Below, one piece after another: positions 15,785-23,591 of a stretch of DNA of 37,712 nucleotides (position 1 is its first letter; the number at the start of each line of letters is the position of its first letter). The DNA comes from a virus, in IMG/VR virus record IMGVR_UViG_3300032291_004494, positions 1-37,712 of that record; one strand, 5' to 3'. Position numbers and translations under genes: made by a program. Under the pieces are notes generated by a model. That model ran no database searches, was not told the origin of the DNA, and saw only the letters and a program-made list of their open reading frames with translations.

Positions 15785-16744
15785 TCAGGCCACCGCGTTT
15801 TCGAAGTAGTAGCCGGAAGCAGAAGCCGTGATCACTTCCTTGACGCTTTCGCCGACGCGCACCCGGACAGAACCGCGCAGGCCCATCTTGGGTTCATCCA
15901 TGGTGCCCGCGATCCGCGTGCCGAATTCGGCTGTCAGGCCAAAGGTCGGCTGATCCGCATCAGCGGCATCCTGGGAAATAAACAGCGCCGCAGCATGCTT
16001 ACCCCAAACGCGGGACATGGTGGCGGCCTGGCCCTTACGCGCCGTGTTCACGAAGCCCGCGCCCACAATCACTTGGCCGACTTCAAAGAAGGCCGCGACC
16101 TGTTCGCGCGAGACCGCACCGGCATTGACCTGGTTGCCCAGGATGGCGGTGACCATACGCGGATGCTGGCGCAGCTTAGACCAGGTGGCCTGGCCAAAGG
16201 TCAGCACATTCGGGCGGAAGATCGGCACATCCAGGGCGGCCAGGATGGCATCCACCGGATTGGAGTTGGTGAAATCAGACCACTGGCTGGTGCCGGAAAG
16301 CGTGGTGCGGTTAGCCGCCGGATACGTGTTGGTATTGAACACCAGGCCCGCCACGCGGATTTCCCGGTCCAACATCAGCAGGCCAGAAAGCAGCGACGTA
16401 GATTTCGCCATGGGGGACACAGGGCCACCCGAAGCGGGCTTCTGCATTTCTTCCCAAGCGATCACTTCATCATTCGGCAGAATATCGTCCAGGCCGTAGT
16501 CAATGCACTCATCGGCCACCAATTCACCGCCGAATTCCAGCACGGTCGGTTCAGCGCGGCGCGCCACGCGCGTGGATGGCACGGTGTAGGCATCGGCCAG
16601 CGGATAGCGCGTCCAGGTGAATTTCTTGCCCACGCGGCCCACGCGGGGCAATACGCGATCGGCAATCAGATCAACATCGCGGTTCTGATAGCCGATCGCG
16701 ATGGCGGTCAGGGTCGGATTTACGGGAAAGGCGGTGGTTGCCAT
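15785..16744 (-). CDS. major capsid protein
   Basis: A 319-residue protein starting MATTAFPVNPTLTAIAIGYQ. Features that identify it as a capsid protein are the N-terminal arm pattern (RDVDLIADRVLPRVGRVGKK), the middle FRPNVLTFGQATWSKLRQHP and the C-terminal VRVRVGESVKEVITASASGY. It does not look like the Mu gpT head family; it resembles the capsid proteins of other alphaproteobacterial Mu-like phages, so the head module may be of mixed ancestry (inference). Gene order decoration-capsid after protease gpI supports the call. Confidence 0.85.
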   Translation of the reverse strand: MATTAFPVNPTLTAIAIGYQNRDVDLIADRVLPRVGRVGKKFTWTRYPLADAYTVPSTRVARRAEPTVLEFGGELVADECIDYGLDDILPNDEVIAWEEMQKPASGGPVSPMAKSTSLLSGLLMLDREIRVAGLVFNTNTYPAANRTTLSGTSQWSDFTNSNPVDAILAALDVPIFRPNVLTFGQATWSKLRQHPRMVTAILGNQVNAGAVSREQVAAFFEVGQVIVGAGFVNTARKGQAATMSRVWGKHAAALFISQDAADADQPTFGLTAEFGTRIAGTMDEPKMGLRGSVRVRVGESVKEVITASASGYYFENAVA

Positions 16745-16761
16745 TTCTATGTTCCTTCAGA

Positions 16762-17136
16762 TCAGCCCTGGACCGAGCCGGGGCTCAGCAGGACGCGAAT
16801 TTGATCGCCGGCGGCCACAGCGGCATCCAGCGCGATACCGATGTGGCGGTTATTGACGCCTGCGGCAGGCGCGGCGGCGACACCACGGCCCAAGCTGTCA
16901 GCGGTAACCAGCAGGCCAATGGTAATGGCGGCCCCAGCTTCCACCCAGGCAATGCCCTGCGTCATCACTTCCACACGCTCACCGGACACAATGGTCAGGT
17001 CAGTATTGACCCCGAACATGCTCTCAGTCGCGGCGGCGGCCTGGACCACCGTATCGGCGGCAGAAAACCGCACGATGCGGTAAGGGCTGATGGCGCCACC
17101 AGCGGTGAAGCCCTTCATCAAAAGCGGGTTGCTCAC
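16762..17136 (-). CDS. capsid decoration/cement protein (DUF2190-like)
   Basis: A 124-residue protein, beta-rich, with the pattern FTAGGAISPYRIVRFSAADT, GERVEVMTQGIAWVEAGAAI and a C-terminal AAVAAGDQIRVLLSPG. This is typical for the small beta-barrel capsid cement / DUF2190-like proteins encoded between scaffold/protease and capsid genes. ATG 17136 overlaps the stop of gpI by four bases. The role on the capsid surface is inferred from family and position. Confidence 0.75.
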   Translation of the reverse strand: MSNPLLMKGFTAGGAISPYRIVRFSAADTVVQAAAATESMFGVNTDLTIVSGERVEVMTQGIAWVEAGAAITIGLLVTADSLGRGVAAAPAAGVNNRHIGIALDAAVAAGDQIRVLLSPGSVQG

Positions 17137-18293
17137 GCAGACCTCCTGTTGGTTACATGTTCGACGGCGGCGGCCATTGAAACGTTTTGGCCCACCGCTG
17201 CGCGCTCGGCCTGATAGGCCTTGGCGACATCTTTGATGGCGACGGGATCATCAGCGGCGAATTCAACCTGGCCAGCAGGCGCCAATTCACGGAATTCCAC
17301 ACGCGCAGGCAAAGCGGCCAGCACAGCGCGGAAGGCATCCAGCGGCGCTTCCTTCACGGTGGCATCGCCTTCGGTGAAGGAAACCTCACCGGTGGCGGGT
17401 AGGCTGGCAGCAAAGGCCAGGATGCGCGGAACCACCCCTTGCGGGATGCGCGCTTCGGTCACCAGCTTTTCAGTGAAGGCGGCCATCTCAGCAGCGCGCC
17501 GCGCGGCATCCGCCTCAGCAAAGGCAGCTTCGCGCGCCTGCAATTCGCGTTCGCGCGCTTCAAGCGCAGCGATGCGATCCGCATCATCCGTTTTTTCAGT
17601 CGGCACTGTCACAGTCTCCTGTTGCTTGTCTTCGGCAAAAGCGGGGGGCGGAATGGCGGTGGCGCGGGCGCCTTCGGCTTCGCCCTGCATGCGCGCGGCT
17701 TCATCCGTCATGCGTTGAACGGTTTGCGCGGGCAGCAATTTCTCTGCCGCCTCCACGCCTTCCTTCGCGACCATCCAATCGCGGATGCCACGGAACAGCC
17801 CGCCAACATCGGCCATCAGCCACGAAAAGCGCCACGGGCTGACAGCAGCGCCATCGGCGGCGAATTCAAGGGTGATCACATCTGCTTCATCAGCCGTGAA
17901 GGCGACATCGCGCAGGCCCTTCACGGCCGGCGCGGCTGCGCCCAGAAAGCCGACATGCTTCAGATAGAAGGCGCCGGGCTTCGGGTTGGATGGATGCTGC
18001 GGCGCGTAGAAGGACGCGCTGATTTTCTTGAAGCGGCCCGCAGCCACCATCTCGGCAAAGGCCGGTTCCACCTGATGCGGTTCCGCGACCAGGTCGCCAC
18101 CTTCAGCGCGCAAAGCGCGCACCCAGCCATAGGCAGGGGCATCGAGTTTCGGATGGCCCACCACAATCGGCGCTTCGCCGAAGGCGGGATCATAGGCAGC
18201 GGCGGTCGCGGCCAGATCGGCCTCGCGGAATTCAATCGCACCGCCCTGCATGGGCTGGTGGATGCCGGCGCGGAAAATATGGAGCTGCTTCAT
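17133..18293 (-). CDS. prohead protease / scaffold (Mu gpI family)
   Basis: A 386-residue protein. Residues 1-~160 match Mu-like I protein: KQLHIFRAGIHQPMQGGAIE, FGEAPIVVGHPKLDAPAYGW, FKKISASFYAPQ and HVGFLGAAAPAVKGL. The second half is charged and helical (EDKQQETVTVPTEKTDD, IAALEARERELQAREAAF), a coiled-coil scaffold region. In Mu the scaffold Z is made from an internal start in I; I cannot identify a convincing internal start here. ATG 18293 is preferred over the adjacent GTG 18296 because of AAGG eight bases before it. First gene after the palindrome at 18330-18347. Confidence 0.85.
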   Translation of the reverse strand: MKQLHIFRAGIHQPMQGGAIEFREADLAATAAAYDPAFGEAPIVVGHPKLDAPAYGWVRALRAEGGDLVAEPHQVEPAFAEMVAAGRFKKISASFYAPQHPSNPKPGAFYLKHVGFLGAAAPAVKGLRDVAFTADEADVITLEFAADGAAVSPWRFSWLMADVGGLFRGIRDWMVAKEGVEAAEKLLPAQTVQRMTDEAARMQGEAEGARATAIPPPAFAEDKQQETVTVPTEKTDDADRIAALEARERELQAREAAFAEADAARRAAEMAAFTEKLVTEARIPQGVVPRILAFAASLPATGEVSFTEGDATVKEAPLDAFRAVLAALPARVEFRELAPAGQVEFAADDPVAIKDVAKAYQAERAAVGQNVSMAAAVEHVTNRRSA

Positions 18294-18307
18294 CACCGCC
18301 TTACTGG

Positions 18308-18321
18308 CAGTGCTGGCACTG
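18308..18321. repeat. 14-bp palindrome CAGTGC-TG-GCACTG
   Basis: A perfect inverted repeat of six bases around a 2-bp centre, 15 bases upstream of the gpI start codon and 8 bases from the larger palindrome. It does not recur at the other late-promoter palindrome near 27075. It could be a second operator or a leader hairpin covering the transcript start; there is no further evidence. Confidence 0.5.
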
Positions 18322-18329
18322 TAAAATTA

Positions 18330-18347
18330 TGCGGACAGGCGTCCGCA
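18330..18347. promoter_or_regulatory. late-activator operator candidate, copy 1 (before gpI)
   Basis: Perfect interrupted palindrome TGCGGAC-AGGC-GTCCGCA. The same arms and spacing occur once more in the window, at 27075-27092 before the endolysin gene, and the identity extends into the flanks (plus strand: A before, CGG after), although the 4-bp centres differ (AGGC and GTAT). Half-site centres are 11 bp apart, one helical turn, as for a dimeric activator. Its centre is 45.5 bp upstream of the gpI ATG. Binding by the Mor/C-family protein at 27097-27465 is inferred from the Mu precedent. Confidence 0.7.
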
Positions 18348-18509
18348 CGGCCCCAATCCTCGCGCGCGCGTGATGCGCAACCGCGACCCGTGCCGATTAA
18401 GAGCGAATAAGAGCCTTAAGAGCGGGGTCAGGCGCCTTCAAAAGACCGTGACGCCCGGATGCTGCGCGCGGGCCACCTTCCCGCCTGTAGCGCGCCCGTA
18501 TGCGGTTCG

Positions 18510-19010
18510 TCACGCGCCACGCATTGCACGCCGCGCGTGGTCTTGAAAGATCGCCATGATCTCGGCGCGGTCCGCATCCGAAACGCCAAGCCATGGCCGC
18601 GCGGGGATGCTGACGCTGCGCGCGAAGACCCGCGTGCGGCCAAGCCGGAAGGCGAGCCGCCCGCCAGATTTCGGGCGGATGGTGCCGCCGAATTGATGGA
18701 TGGCGGCGTAGATCACATTCGTGCCGACCACCACGCGATTGCCATCGGCGCGGCGCGAAAGGCTGCCCAGCAGCCGGCCTGTCTCACGCAGCATGGAACC
18801 GCCACGCTTCGCCGCCGCATAGCCAGGGTGCAGCTTTGGCCAGGCCACGCCATCCGGCGATTGCTCCGCGGCCGCGCGTTCCTGGGTGGATAGGATCAGC
18901 GCTTCGCCGATTTCTGCCATCGCGGCCTGCGGGCGGCGCATCAGCGCGCCCAGGCCCTGGATGGCGTCGCGGAATTCGGCGGTGTTGATGGTGATGCGCA
19001 CGCCGGTCAT
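18510..19010 (-). CDS. virion morphogenesis protein (Mu gpG)
   Basis: A 166-residue protein of the phage virion morphogenesis family. Hallmarks are the N-terminal helix (FRDAIQGLGALMRRPQAAMA), SPDGVAWPKLHPGYAAAKRG, MLRETGRLLGSL, the VVGTNVIYAAIHQFGGTIRP segment and the end RPWLGVSDADRAEIMAIF. In Mu, gpG is a tail-completion/morphogenesis factor and gene G lies just before I, as here. Two bases separate it from the small gene before it. Confidence 0.92.
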   Translation of the reverse strand: MTGVRITINTAEFRDAIQGLGALMRRPQAAMAEIGEALILSTQERAAAEQSPDGVAWPKLHPGYAAAKRGGSMLRETGRLLGSLSRRADGNRVVVGTNVIYAAIHQFGGTIRPKSGGRLAFRLGRTRVFARSVSIPARPWLGVSDADRAEIMAIFQDHARRAMRGA

Positions 19011-19012
19011 GA

Positions 19013-19261
19013 TCAGAAATGCTCCTCTACCGCCGCGAGCAAGGCCGCGAAGGCGCGCTTGTCGCTTTCCGCCTGCGCGGGGTCCAGCGCGCGAATGACA
19101 GCATCATTCGCCACGGCTTCCGCGTTCTTCAGGCCCATCCGCTCGGCGGCGTAGCTGTATTGCGCCGCCCAGACCGCGATGCGGATATCCACGTACTCCA
19201 CGGCATTGATTGGGACCAGCGCATAGCCGAAGCGGCGAAGCAGGGTGCGGAGCAGTTTCAT
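19013..19261 (-). CDS. hypothetical protein between gpF and gpG
   Basis: An 82-residue protein from ATG 19261, which overlaps the gpF stop as ATGA; a longer in-frame start at 19375 would lie inside gpF and is not needed. The N-terminus is basic (MKLLRTLLRRFGYALVPINA); the rest is Ala-rich helical (AAERMGLKNAEAVANDAVIR). No known domain. Its conserved coupling with head genes suggests a small head-assembly or accessory function. Confidence 0.6.
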   Translation of the reverse strand: MKLLRTLLRRFGYALVPINAVEYVDIRIAVWAAQYSYAAERMGLKNAEAVANDAVIRALDPAQAESDKRAFAALLAAVEEHF

Positions 19262-20508
19262 GGGTTGTCTCCCTGTGGCCGCTGATACACCAGCGCGCCG
19301 GATCGCTGTTTTTCCAAATACGCCGTGGCGCGCGCCAGCAGCAGCGCGGTGCCGAACCAGCCAGCATCCGTCCATTCCAGCACGGCCAGGCCCGCCGCCG
19401 TGCCCGCGAAGCGGCGCAGGTAGCGCCGGCGCAAGCGCAGATTGCCATCGGGCGTTTCAGCCCAATCCACCCAAATCTCATCTGGGTCTTTGAGCGCTTC
19501 GGCCAGCTGCTCCAGCTGCTGCACCCGCCGCGCATTCCGCACCACTTCGCCATCCGCATTCAGGAACAGATCGCGGCTGATCACCACGCGCGAGCCCGAC
19601 ACATCACGGAACACGGCGGGGCGGTCGCGCGTGGCGCCAAACTCACCCAGGAATTTGTCAATCGCCACATTCGCATCACCACCTGCTGGCGCTGGCGTGG
19701 CGCTGGAAGGCCGCGCGGGCGGCATGGCGGGCAGATCACCCGGGCGCTGGCCCGAAGAGCGCAGGCCACCACCACGATAAGGCTGAAGCGGCTCCGCCAG
19801 CGGTTGCGGTACCACGCCCTGCGTCCAGCTTGCGCCGACGTTATAATCCCAGCCCGGATCAATGCCGGCAGGCAAAGCCGAAATCTCCCCGGTGTTCGGG
19901 TCTCGGTAAGGCCTGGTCCCCGCAGGCGGCGCTTCATCCGGGCCAGTCTTGCCAGCGCGCGCCAGGTCTCGCGGGCCAAGGGATTGGATGAAACAGCCAC
20001 AGCCCCAACCGTTCGGAGGGTAGTGTGTCTGCCAGAACGGATCATCCGCGCGCAGCACCAGGCCATCCCAGGCCTTATGCTGTTTGCGCGCATCGCGCTT
20101 GCCGCTGTGGCGATACCGCCAGAAGGGCCGCGCCGCCAGCACATCCGGGTCCGTCATCTGCGCATACCGCCCGGCGGCATAGGCGGTGCGCATGTTGGTC
20201 TCGTAGATCACGCGCGTGCGCCAGCCCACATAGCCAGGCCCGCGATCCGCCCAGCCCAATTCACCCAACAGCGGGGCGATATCGGCGCGGAATTGATCCA
20301 GCGTCGTGCCCTGCGCGATGGCCTTATCCATCGCGCGGCGGATATCGGCCAGCATGTCATCCGCCTGCACACCCGCGACGGACCAGGCGCGGGCATGGGC
20401 GCCGTGGCGCAGATCATCCCAGGCGCGGGTCGGCGTATTCACCTTCGCGCGGAAGAAGCGGATGGCTTCTTCCGGCGGCAGGTTCAGCGCATCAATGCTG
20501 CCGCTCAT
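19258..20508 (-). CDS. minor head protein (Mu gpF / SPP1 gp7 family) with C-terminal nuclease-like domain
   Basis: A 416-residue protein. Residues ~1-180 match the phage head morphogenesis family: PEEAIRFFRAKV, RTRVIYETNMRTAYAAGRYA, and a Cys/His region KQHKAWDGLVLRADDPFWQT followed by HYPPNGWGCGC. After a Pro-rich linker (~250-277), residues ~281-410 form a separate module (FLGEFGATRDRPAVF, SGSRVVISRDLFL, DEIWVDWAETPDGNLRLRRR) of the type described as Barnase-EndoU-ColicinE5/D-RelE-like phage nuclease. Such a domain could act on host RNA or DNA after ejection (inference). Stop overlaps the next gene and start overlaps the portal gene. Confidence 0.87.
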   Translation of the reverse strand: MSGSIDALNLPPEEAIRFFRAKVNTPTRAWDDLRHGAHARAWSVAGVQADDMLADIRRAMDKAIAQGTTLDQFRADIAPLLGELGWADRGPGYVGWRTRVIYETNMRTAYAAGRYAQMTDPDVLAARPFWRYRHSGKRDARKQHKAWDGLVLRADDPFWQTHYPPNGWGCGCFIQSLGPRDLARAGKTGPDEAPPAGTRPYRDPNTGEISALPAGIDPGWDYNVGASWTQGVVPQPLAEPLQPYRGGGLRSSGQRPGDLPAMPPARPSSATPAPAGGDANVAIDKFLGEFGATRDRPAVFRDVSGSRVVISRDLFLNADGEVVRNARRVQQLEQLAEALKDPDEIWVDWAETPDGNLRLRRRYLRRFAGTAAGLAVLEWTDAGWFGTALLLARATAYLEKQRSGALVYQRPQGDNP

Positions 20509-22001
20509 GTCGGCGTGGCTTCATCCTGCGCATCGCTGCGCCCGGCCAGGTGGCCCACGATCAAGGCGGGGGTCAGTTCTTCCACCAGGCGGCCCACCGG
20601 CATGGCGGCCGATAAGCGCAGCAGGCGCATTTCAAGATCAGCGAAATCCACCGCCGCCGAAACCTCGGCACGGATCGCGGCCAGCATCGCGGCCTGGGCA
20701 GGCGCACCGCGGCGCGCAAGCTGATCCGCCAGCGCTTCCGGAATGGTGGCGGGGTCTTCGCCTTCGGCAAATTCAGGCGGCGGCTCCGGCGGCTCGCTTG
20801 GCTTGTGGCCGGCGATCCGCTCATAGCCGGGACCATAGCGTTCCAGGATGAACGCTTCAGTCGGCGCAAAGCCCAACTTAAACAGCTTTTCATCCAGCGT
20901 CGCATCCGCCAGCAGGTCAGGTTCTTCCGGCGCCTTGCGCCACACCATCGGCTGCGCCGCGCCGGGCAGATTGAGTTCCACCATCCACCGAAGCAGGCTC
21001 TCATTCAGTTCTTCGGACAGCATATCCGCATCCGCATCGGCCAATTCGGTGCGGACATCATTATGGGTTTCGGATGCCGCGCGCGCGCCATTCTGGCCCA
21101 TCTCTGTGGTCAGCGTTTCGCCCAGCACGATCTTGCTGATTTCGGCATTCATCGCCTGCACCAATTCCTTGTGCATATCCGCCGTGCCGTTTTTAGACAC
21201 CTCCAGCATCTTGATCAGCGTGCCGGAAGGCACCGCCACGCCGGCGCCGCGCGCGATGCCCTGGATCATCGTCACCAGGCGGTCCACATCGCCATTCGAT
21301 GTGCCGTTCGGATATTCGGCATAGACGAAGGGCTGGCCATGCTTTTCAAGCAAGGCATTCCAAAGGGCCACGCCGTTCCGCTTGAAAAACACCGGCCAGA
21401 ACAAATCATAGCCCAAGCCACGGCCATAGGCGTCTTCATTTTCCTCGGCCCAATAGCGCACCAGGATGAATTTGCGGTCCGGCACCGGGATGCCCTGGGT
21501 GCGGTTTTCCCGCGTCAGCAGCCGCAGCTTGCCTTCGCGGTCGAACGCGAAGCGGCGTGGGTTCCGCACCCGGATATCGGCGGGCACAATCCAGGTGCGG
21601 CGCGTGCCGTCCACCTCAATCTCCGCCGCTTCCCACATGATCTCCGCCACCGAGATCCCGGTCAGCACCGCACTCAGCAGGCCACGGCAGGCACGGTCGA
21701 AGCGGATCCGCTTCAGTGCGGCTTTCACCAGTTCCGCCGCCAGCAAATCAGCCGGCGCTTCGCCACCTGCTTCCACCTGATATTCGCGCGCCACCACGGC
21801 ATTCCGGCGCTTGCGCAGCACCGCGCCCGCATGGCCATCCCGTGCCAGGTCTTGATAAATGCCAAGGCCCTTGGCAGCGCCGCGTGTCAGGATGATGTCG
21901 TCGCGGGTCGCCATGGTGAAGGCGTAGTAATTGGCCGTGATGTCGCGTTCGAAGGTCGCGACCTCGTCCCTCAATTCCTGGGGCAGGCGGGTGCCGCTCA
22001 T
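20505..22001 (-). CDS. portal protein (DUF935, Mu gp29)
   Basis: A 498-residue portal protein of the DUF935 family: LPQELRDEVATFERDITANY near the start, then DGHAGAVLRKRRNAVVAREY, GRGLGYDLFWPVFFKRNGVA, EKHGQPFVYAEYPNGTSNGD and TLTTEMGQNGARAASETHND. It forms the dodecameric ring at the portal vertex and lies between large terminase and gpF as in Mu. AAGGAAATCAC precedes ATG 22001 as ribosome site. The C-terminal ~100 residues are Pro/Glu and Ala-rich, variable in this family. Confidence 0.92.
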   Translation of the reverse strand: MSGTRLPQELRDEVATFERDITANYYAFTMATRDDIILTRGAAKGLGIYQDLARDGHAGAVLRKRRNAVVAREYQVEAGGEAPADLLAAELVKAALKRIRFDRACRGLLSAVLTGISVAEIMWEAAEIEVDGTRRTWIVPADIRVRNPRRFAFDREGKLRLLTRENRTQGIPVPDRKFILVRYWAEENEDAYGRGLGYDLFWPVFFKRNGVALWNALLEKHGQPFVYAEYPNGTSNGDVDRLVTMIQGIARGAGVAVPSGTLIKMLEVSKNGTADMHKELVQAMNAEISKIVLGETLTTEMGQNGARAASETHNDVRTELADADADMLSEELNESLLRWMVELNLPGAAQPMVWRKAPEEPDLLADATLDEKLFKLGFAPTEAFILERYGPGYERIAGHKPSEPPEPPPEFAEGEDPATIPEALADQLARRGAPAQAAMLAAIRAEVSAAVDFADLEMRLLRLSAAMPVGRLVEELTPALIVGHLAGRSDAQDEATPT

Positions 22002-22010
22002 GTGATTTCC

Positions 22011-23591
22011 TTAGCCAAGATAGGTTGCGACAGCGCCGTGCGGCGACATGCCCAGAATGCTATTGTCATCAGGTAGGGCCATGCTGTCGCTGCGCGGGAT
22101 TGGGAAATTGGTCATGCTGCCCCAGTCGCGGCTGGCGGCGTAAATCACCAGCGCGGCGGCAATCGCCGCGTCACCATGACGCTGGCCAGCATTCGGATCG
22201 CGGTCTTCGCCGCGCGCGGTGGCCTGGCGCTGCCGCACGCGCGCCACGCCATTCACCAGTTCAATGGCGCGGAAGTCTTCCACCACCAGCGCATCTGCAG
22301 GAATGTCGAAGCTCGCATCCTGGAAGGCCGCGCGCAGCTTCGGCATGTGGTCGCGGTACCAGCCTTCCGTCAGGTGAATGCCTTCCACGCGATGGGCGCC
22401 GTAGCGCTGCATGGTGCGTTCGGCCAGCCACGCGCCATTGCCGGTGCGGTCCAGCACCAGGCCGGAAAGCCGGGGCTGGCGATCCGCCAGATAGAACAGG
22501 ATTTCGCGCTGCTGTTCGAAAGGCACGTTGCGCAGTTCAATGGTGAAGGGCGTGGCGCGCATCAGGTTCGGCATGATCTGGATGGGCCACATCACGGAAA
22601 GGTCGGCGATGCGGCCAAAGTCCATCCCGGTCAGGCTGCGCAGCAGCGGGTCCAGCCGGTCCAGCAGGGGGCGGATATTGTCTTCGCACCAGGCCAGCGT
22701 CTCCTTGGTGCGGATATGGTCGGGCTGATGCACGAAGGCGTCGGCGCATGTGTAGCGCAGCACGGGGATATCGCGGCTGGTGCGCGCTTCAATCAGGTGC
22801 AGCGGCAGATACCGGCCGGAACCGGCGCGCGGCACAACATCCAATTCCTCGGTCGCGCTGTCCCCATAGAAGGCGCGGATTTCCGCCTTCCAGGCGGCCT
22901 CATTCGGCGCGGACCATTCCTGGCCAAGCTTCAACGCCACGCGGCGATAAAGCCCCTGGTCGCAGGCTTCATCGAAGCTGGTGCGCAGCAGGTGGTAGGG
23001 TTTTCGCTTGGCGCGGATATCATTGATCAGTTCCGCGAAGGGGTTTTCCGCACCATCATGCGTGGACACCACCAGGATGCGTCCGCCCCAAATAAGCAGC
23101 GCCAAAGCAGCCTTTAGAAGCGCCGGAAGATCATCATGGAAGGCCGCTTCATCGATGATCACAAAGCCCTGCCGGCCACGCAAAGACCGGGGCCGCGATG
23201 CCAGGGCCAGGATTTCAAAACCCGATGCAAACTTAATCCGGAAGGCCGCGATGTGCCGTTCCATGCCCTTGTCTTCCTGGTCACTGAACAGGAATTCGCC
23301 AATCTCACCGGCGGCCAGGCCAAAGCTCCGCGCCCACATGGCGCAGACATCAATGAATTCGCGCGCCATATCCAAATTGTACCCGATGTAAAGCACGTCC
23401 ATCCCGCGCTGATCACGCCCCGCACCGGCGGTCAGCACCGCTTGCGCGCCCACGCCCCAGGTCGCGCCGATGCGGCGGGATTTTTCATAGACCGTGACGG
23501 AATGCTGCGCGACCGCGCGCACCAATTCCTGCTGGTATGGCAGCAGCACGCCGCCAATATCTTGCGTACTCGAAGGCTTCGAGTTCTTCAT
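22011..23591 (-). CDS. terminase large subunit (Mu gp28)
   Basis: A 526-residue packaging ATPase/nuclease. Residues 14-50 contain GVLLPYQQELVRAV and EKSRRIGATWGVG, the atypical Walker A of Mu-type terminases (KSRRxGxTW). Walker B is GFVIIDEAAFHDD near residue 147, and motif III-like ILVVSTHDG follows. The nuclease part shows TGMDFGRIADLSVMW and LSGLVLDRTGNGAWLAERTM with the expected acidic residues. It drives headful packaging. It is preceded by a DNA methyltransferase gene instead of directly by the small terminase. Confidence 0.93.
   Translation of the reverse strand: MKNSKPSSTQDIGGVLLPYQQELVRAVAQHSVTVYEKSRRIGATWGVGAQAVLTAGAGRDQRGMDVLYIGYNLDMAREFIDVCAMWARSFGLAAGEIGEFLFSDQEDKGMERHIAAFRIKFASGFEILALASRPRSLRGRQGFVIIDEAAFHDDLPALLKAALALLIWGGRILVVSTHDGAENPFAELINDIRAKRKPYHLLRTSFDEACDQGLYRRVALKLGQEWSAPNEAAWKAEIRAFYGDSATEELDVVPRAGSGRYLPLHLIEARTSRDIPVLRYTCADAFVHQPDHIRTKETLAWCEDNIRPLLDRLDPLLRSLTGMDFGRIADLSVMWPIQIMPNLMRATPFTIELRNVPFEQQREILFYLADRQPRLSGLVLDRTGNGAWLAERTMQRYGAHRVEGIHLTEGWYRDHMPKLRAAFQDASFDIPADALVVEDFRAIELVNGVARVRQRQATARGEDRDPNAGQRHGDAAIAAALVIYAASRDWGSMTNFPIPRSDSMALPDDNSILGMSPHGAVATYLG

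Larger units (their letters stand above)
18297..18509. promoter_or_regulatory. late promoter region between gpG and gpI (PI-like)
   Basis: This 213-base gap is the longest non-coding stretch inside the late genes. It carries the 18-bp palindrome 18330-18347, a second palindrome CAGTGC-TG-GCACTG (18308-18321), a small A/T-rich patch (minus strand CATAATTTTA, next to the first palindrome) and three TAAGAGC repeats (18398-18423). In Mu the C-activated promoter PI lies in exactly this position, before gene I. A promoter driving the head genes on the minus strand is inferred. The hexamer CATAAT resembles a -10 box but would overlap the palindrome edge, so I do not assign the -10. Confidence 0.6.

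Noticed and set aside
18330-18347. Palindrome as Rho-independent terminator
   Set aside because: The minus-strand hairpin is followed by UAAUUUU, so this cannot be excluded for copy 1, but copy 2 at 27075 has no U tract, and both copies share arm sequence and flanks, which hairpin function alone would not require.
19210-20724. Long plus-strand open frame (504 codons) opposite gpF
   Set aside because: Antisense shadow of gpF and the portal gene end; no recognisable domain and no ribosome site.
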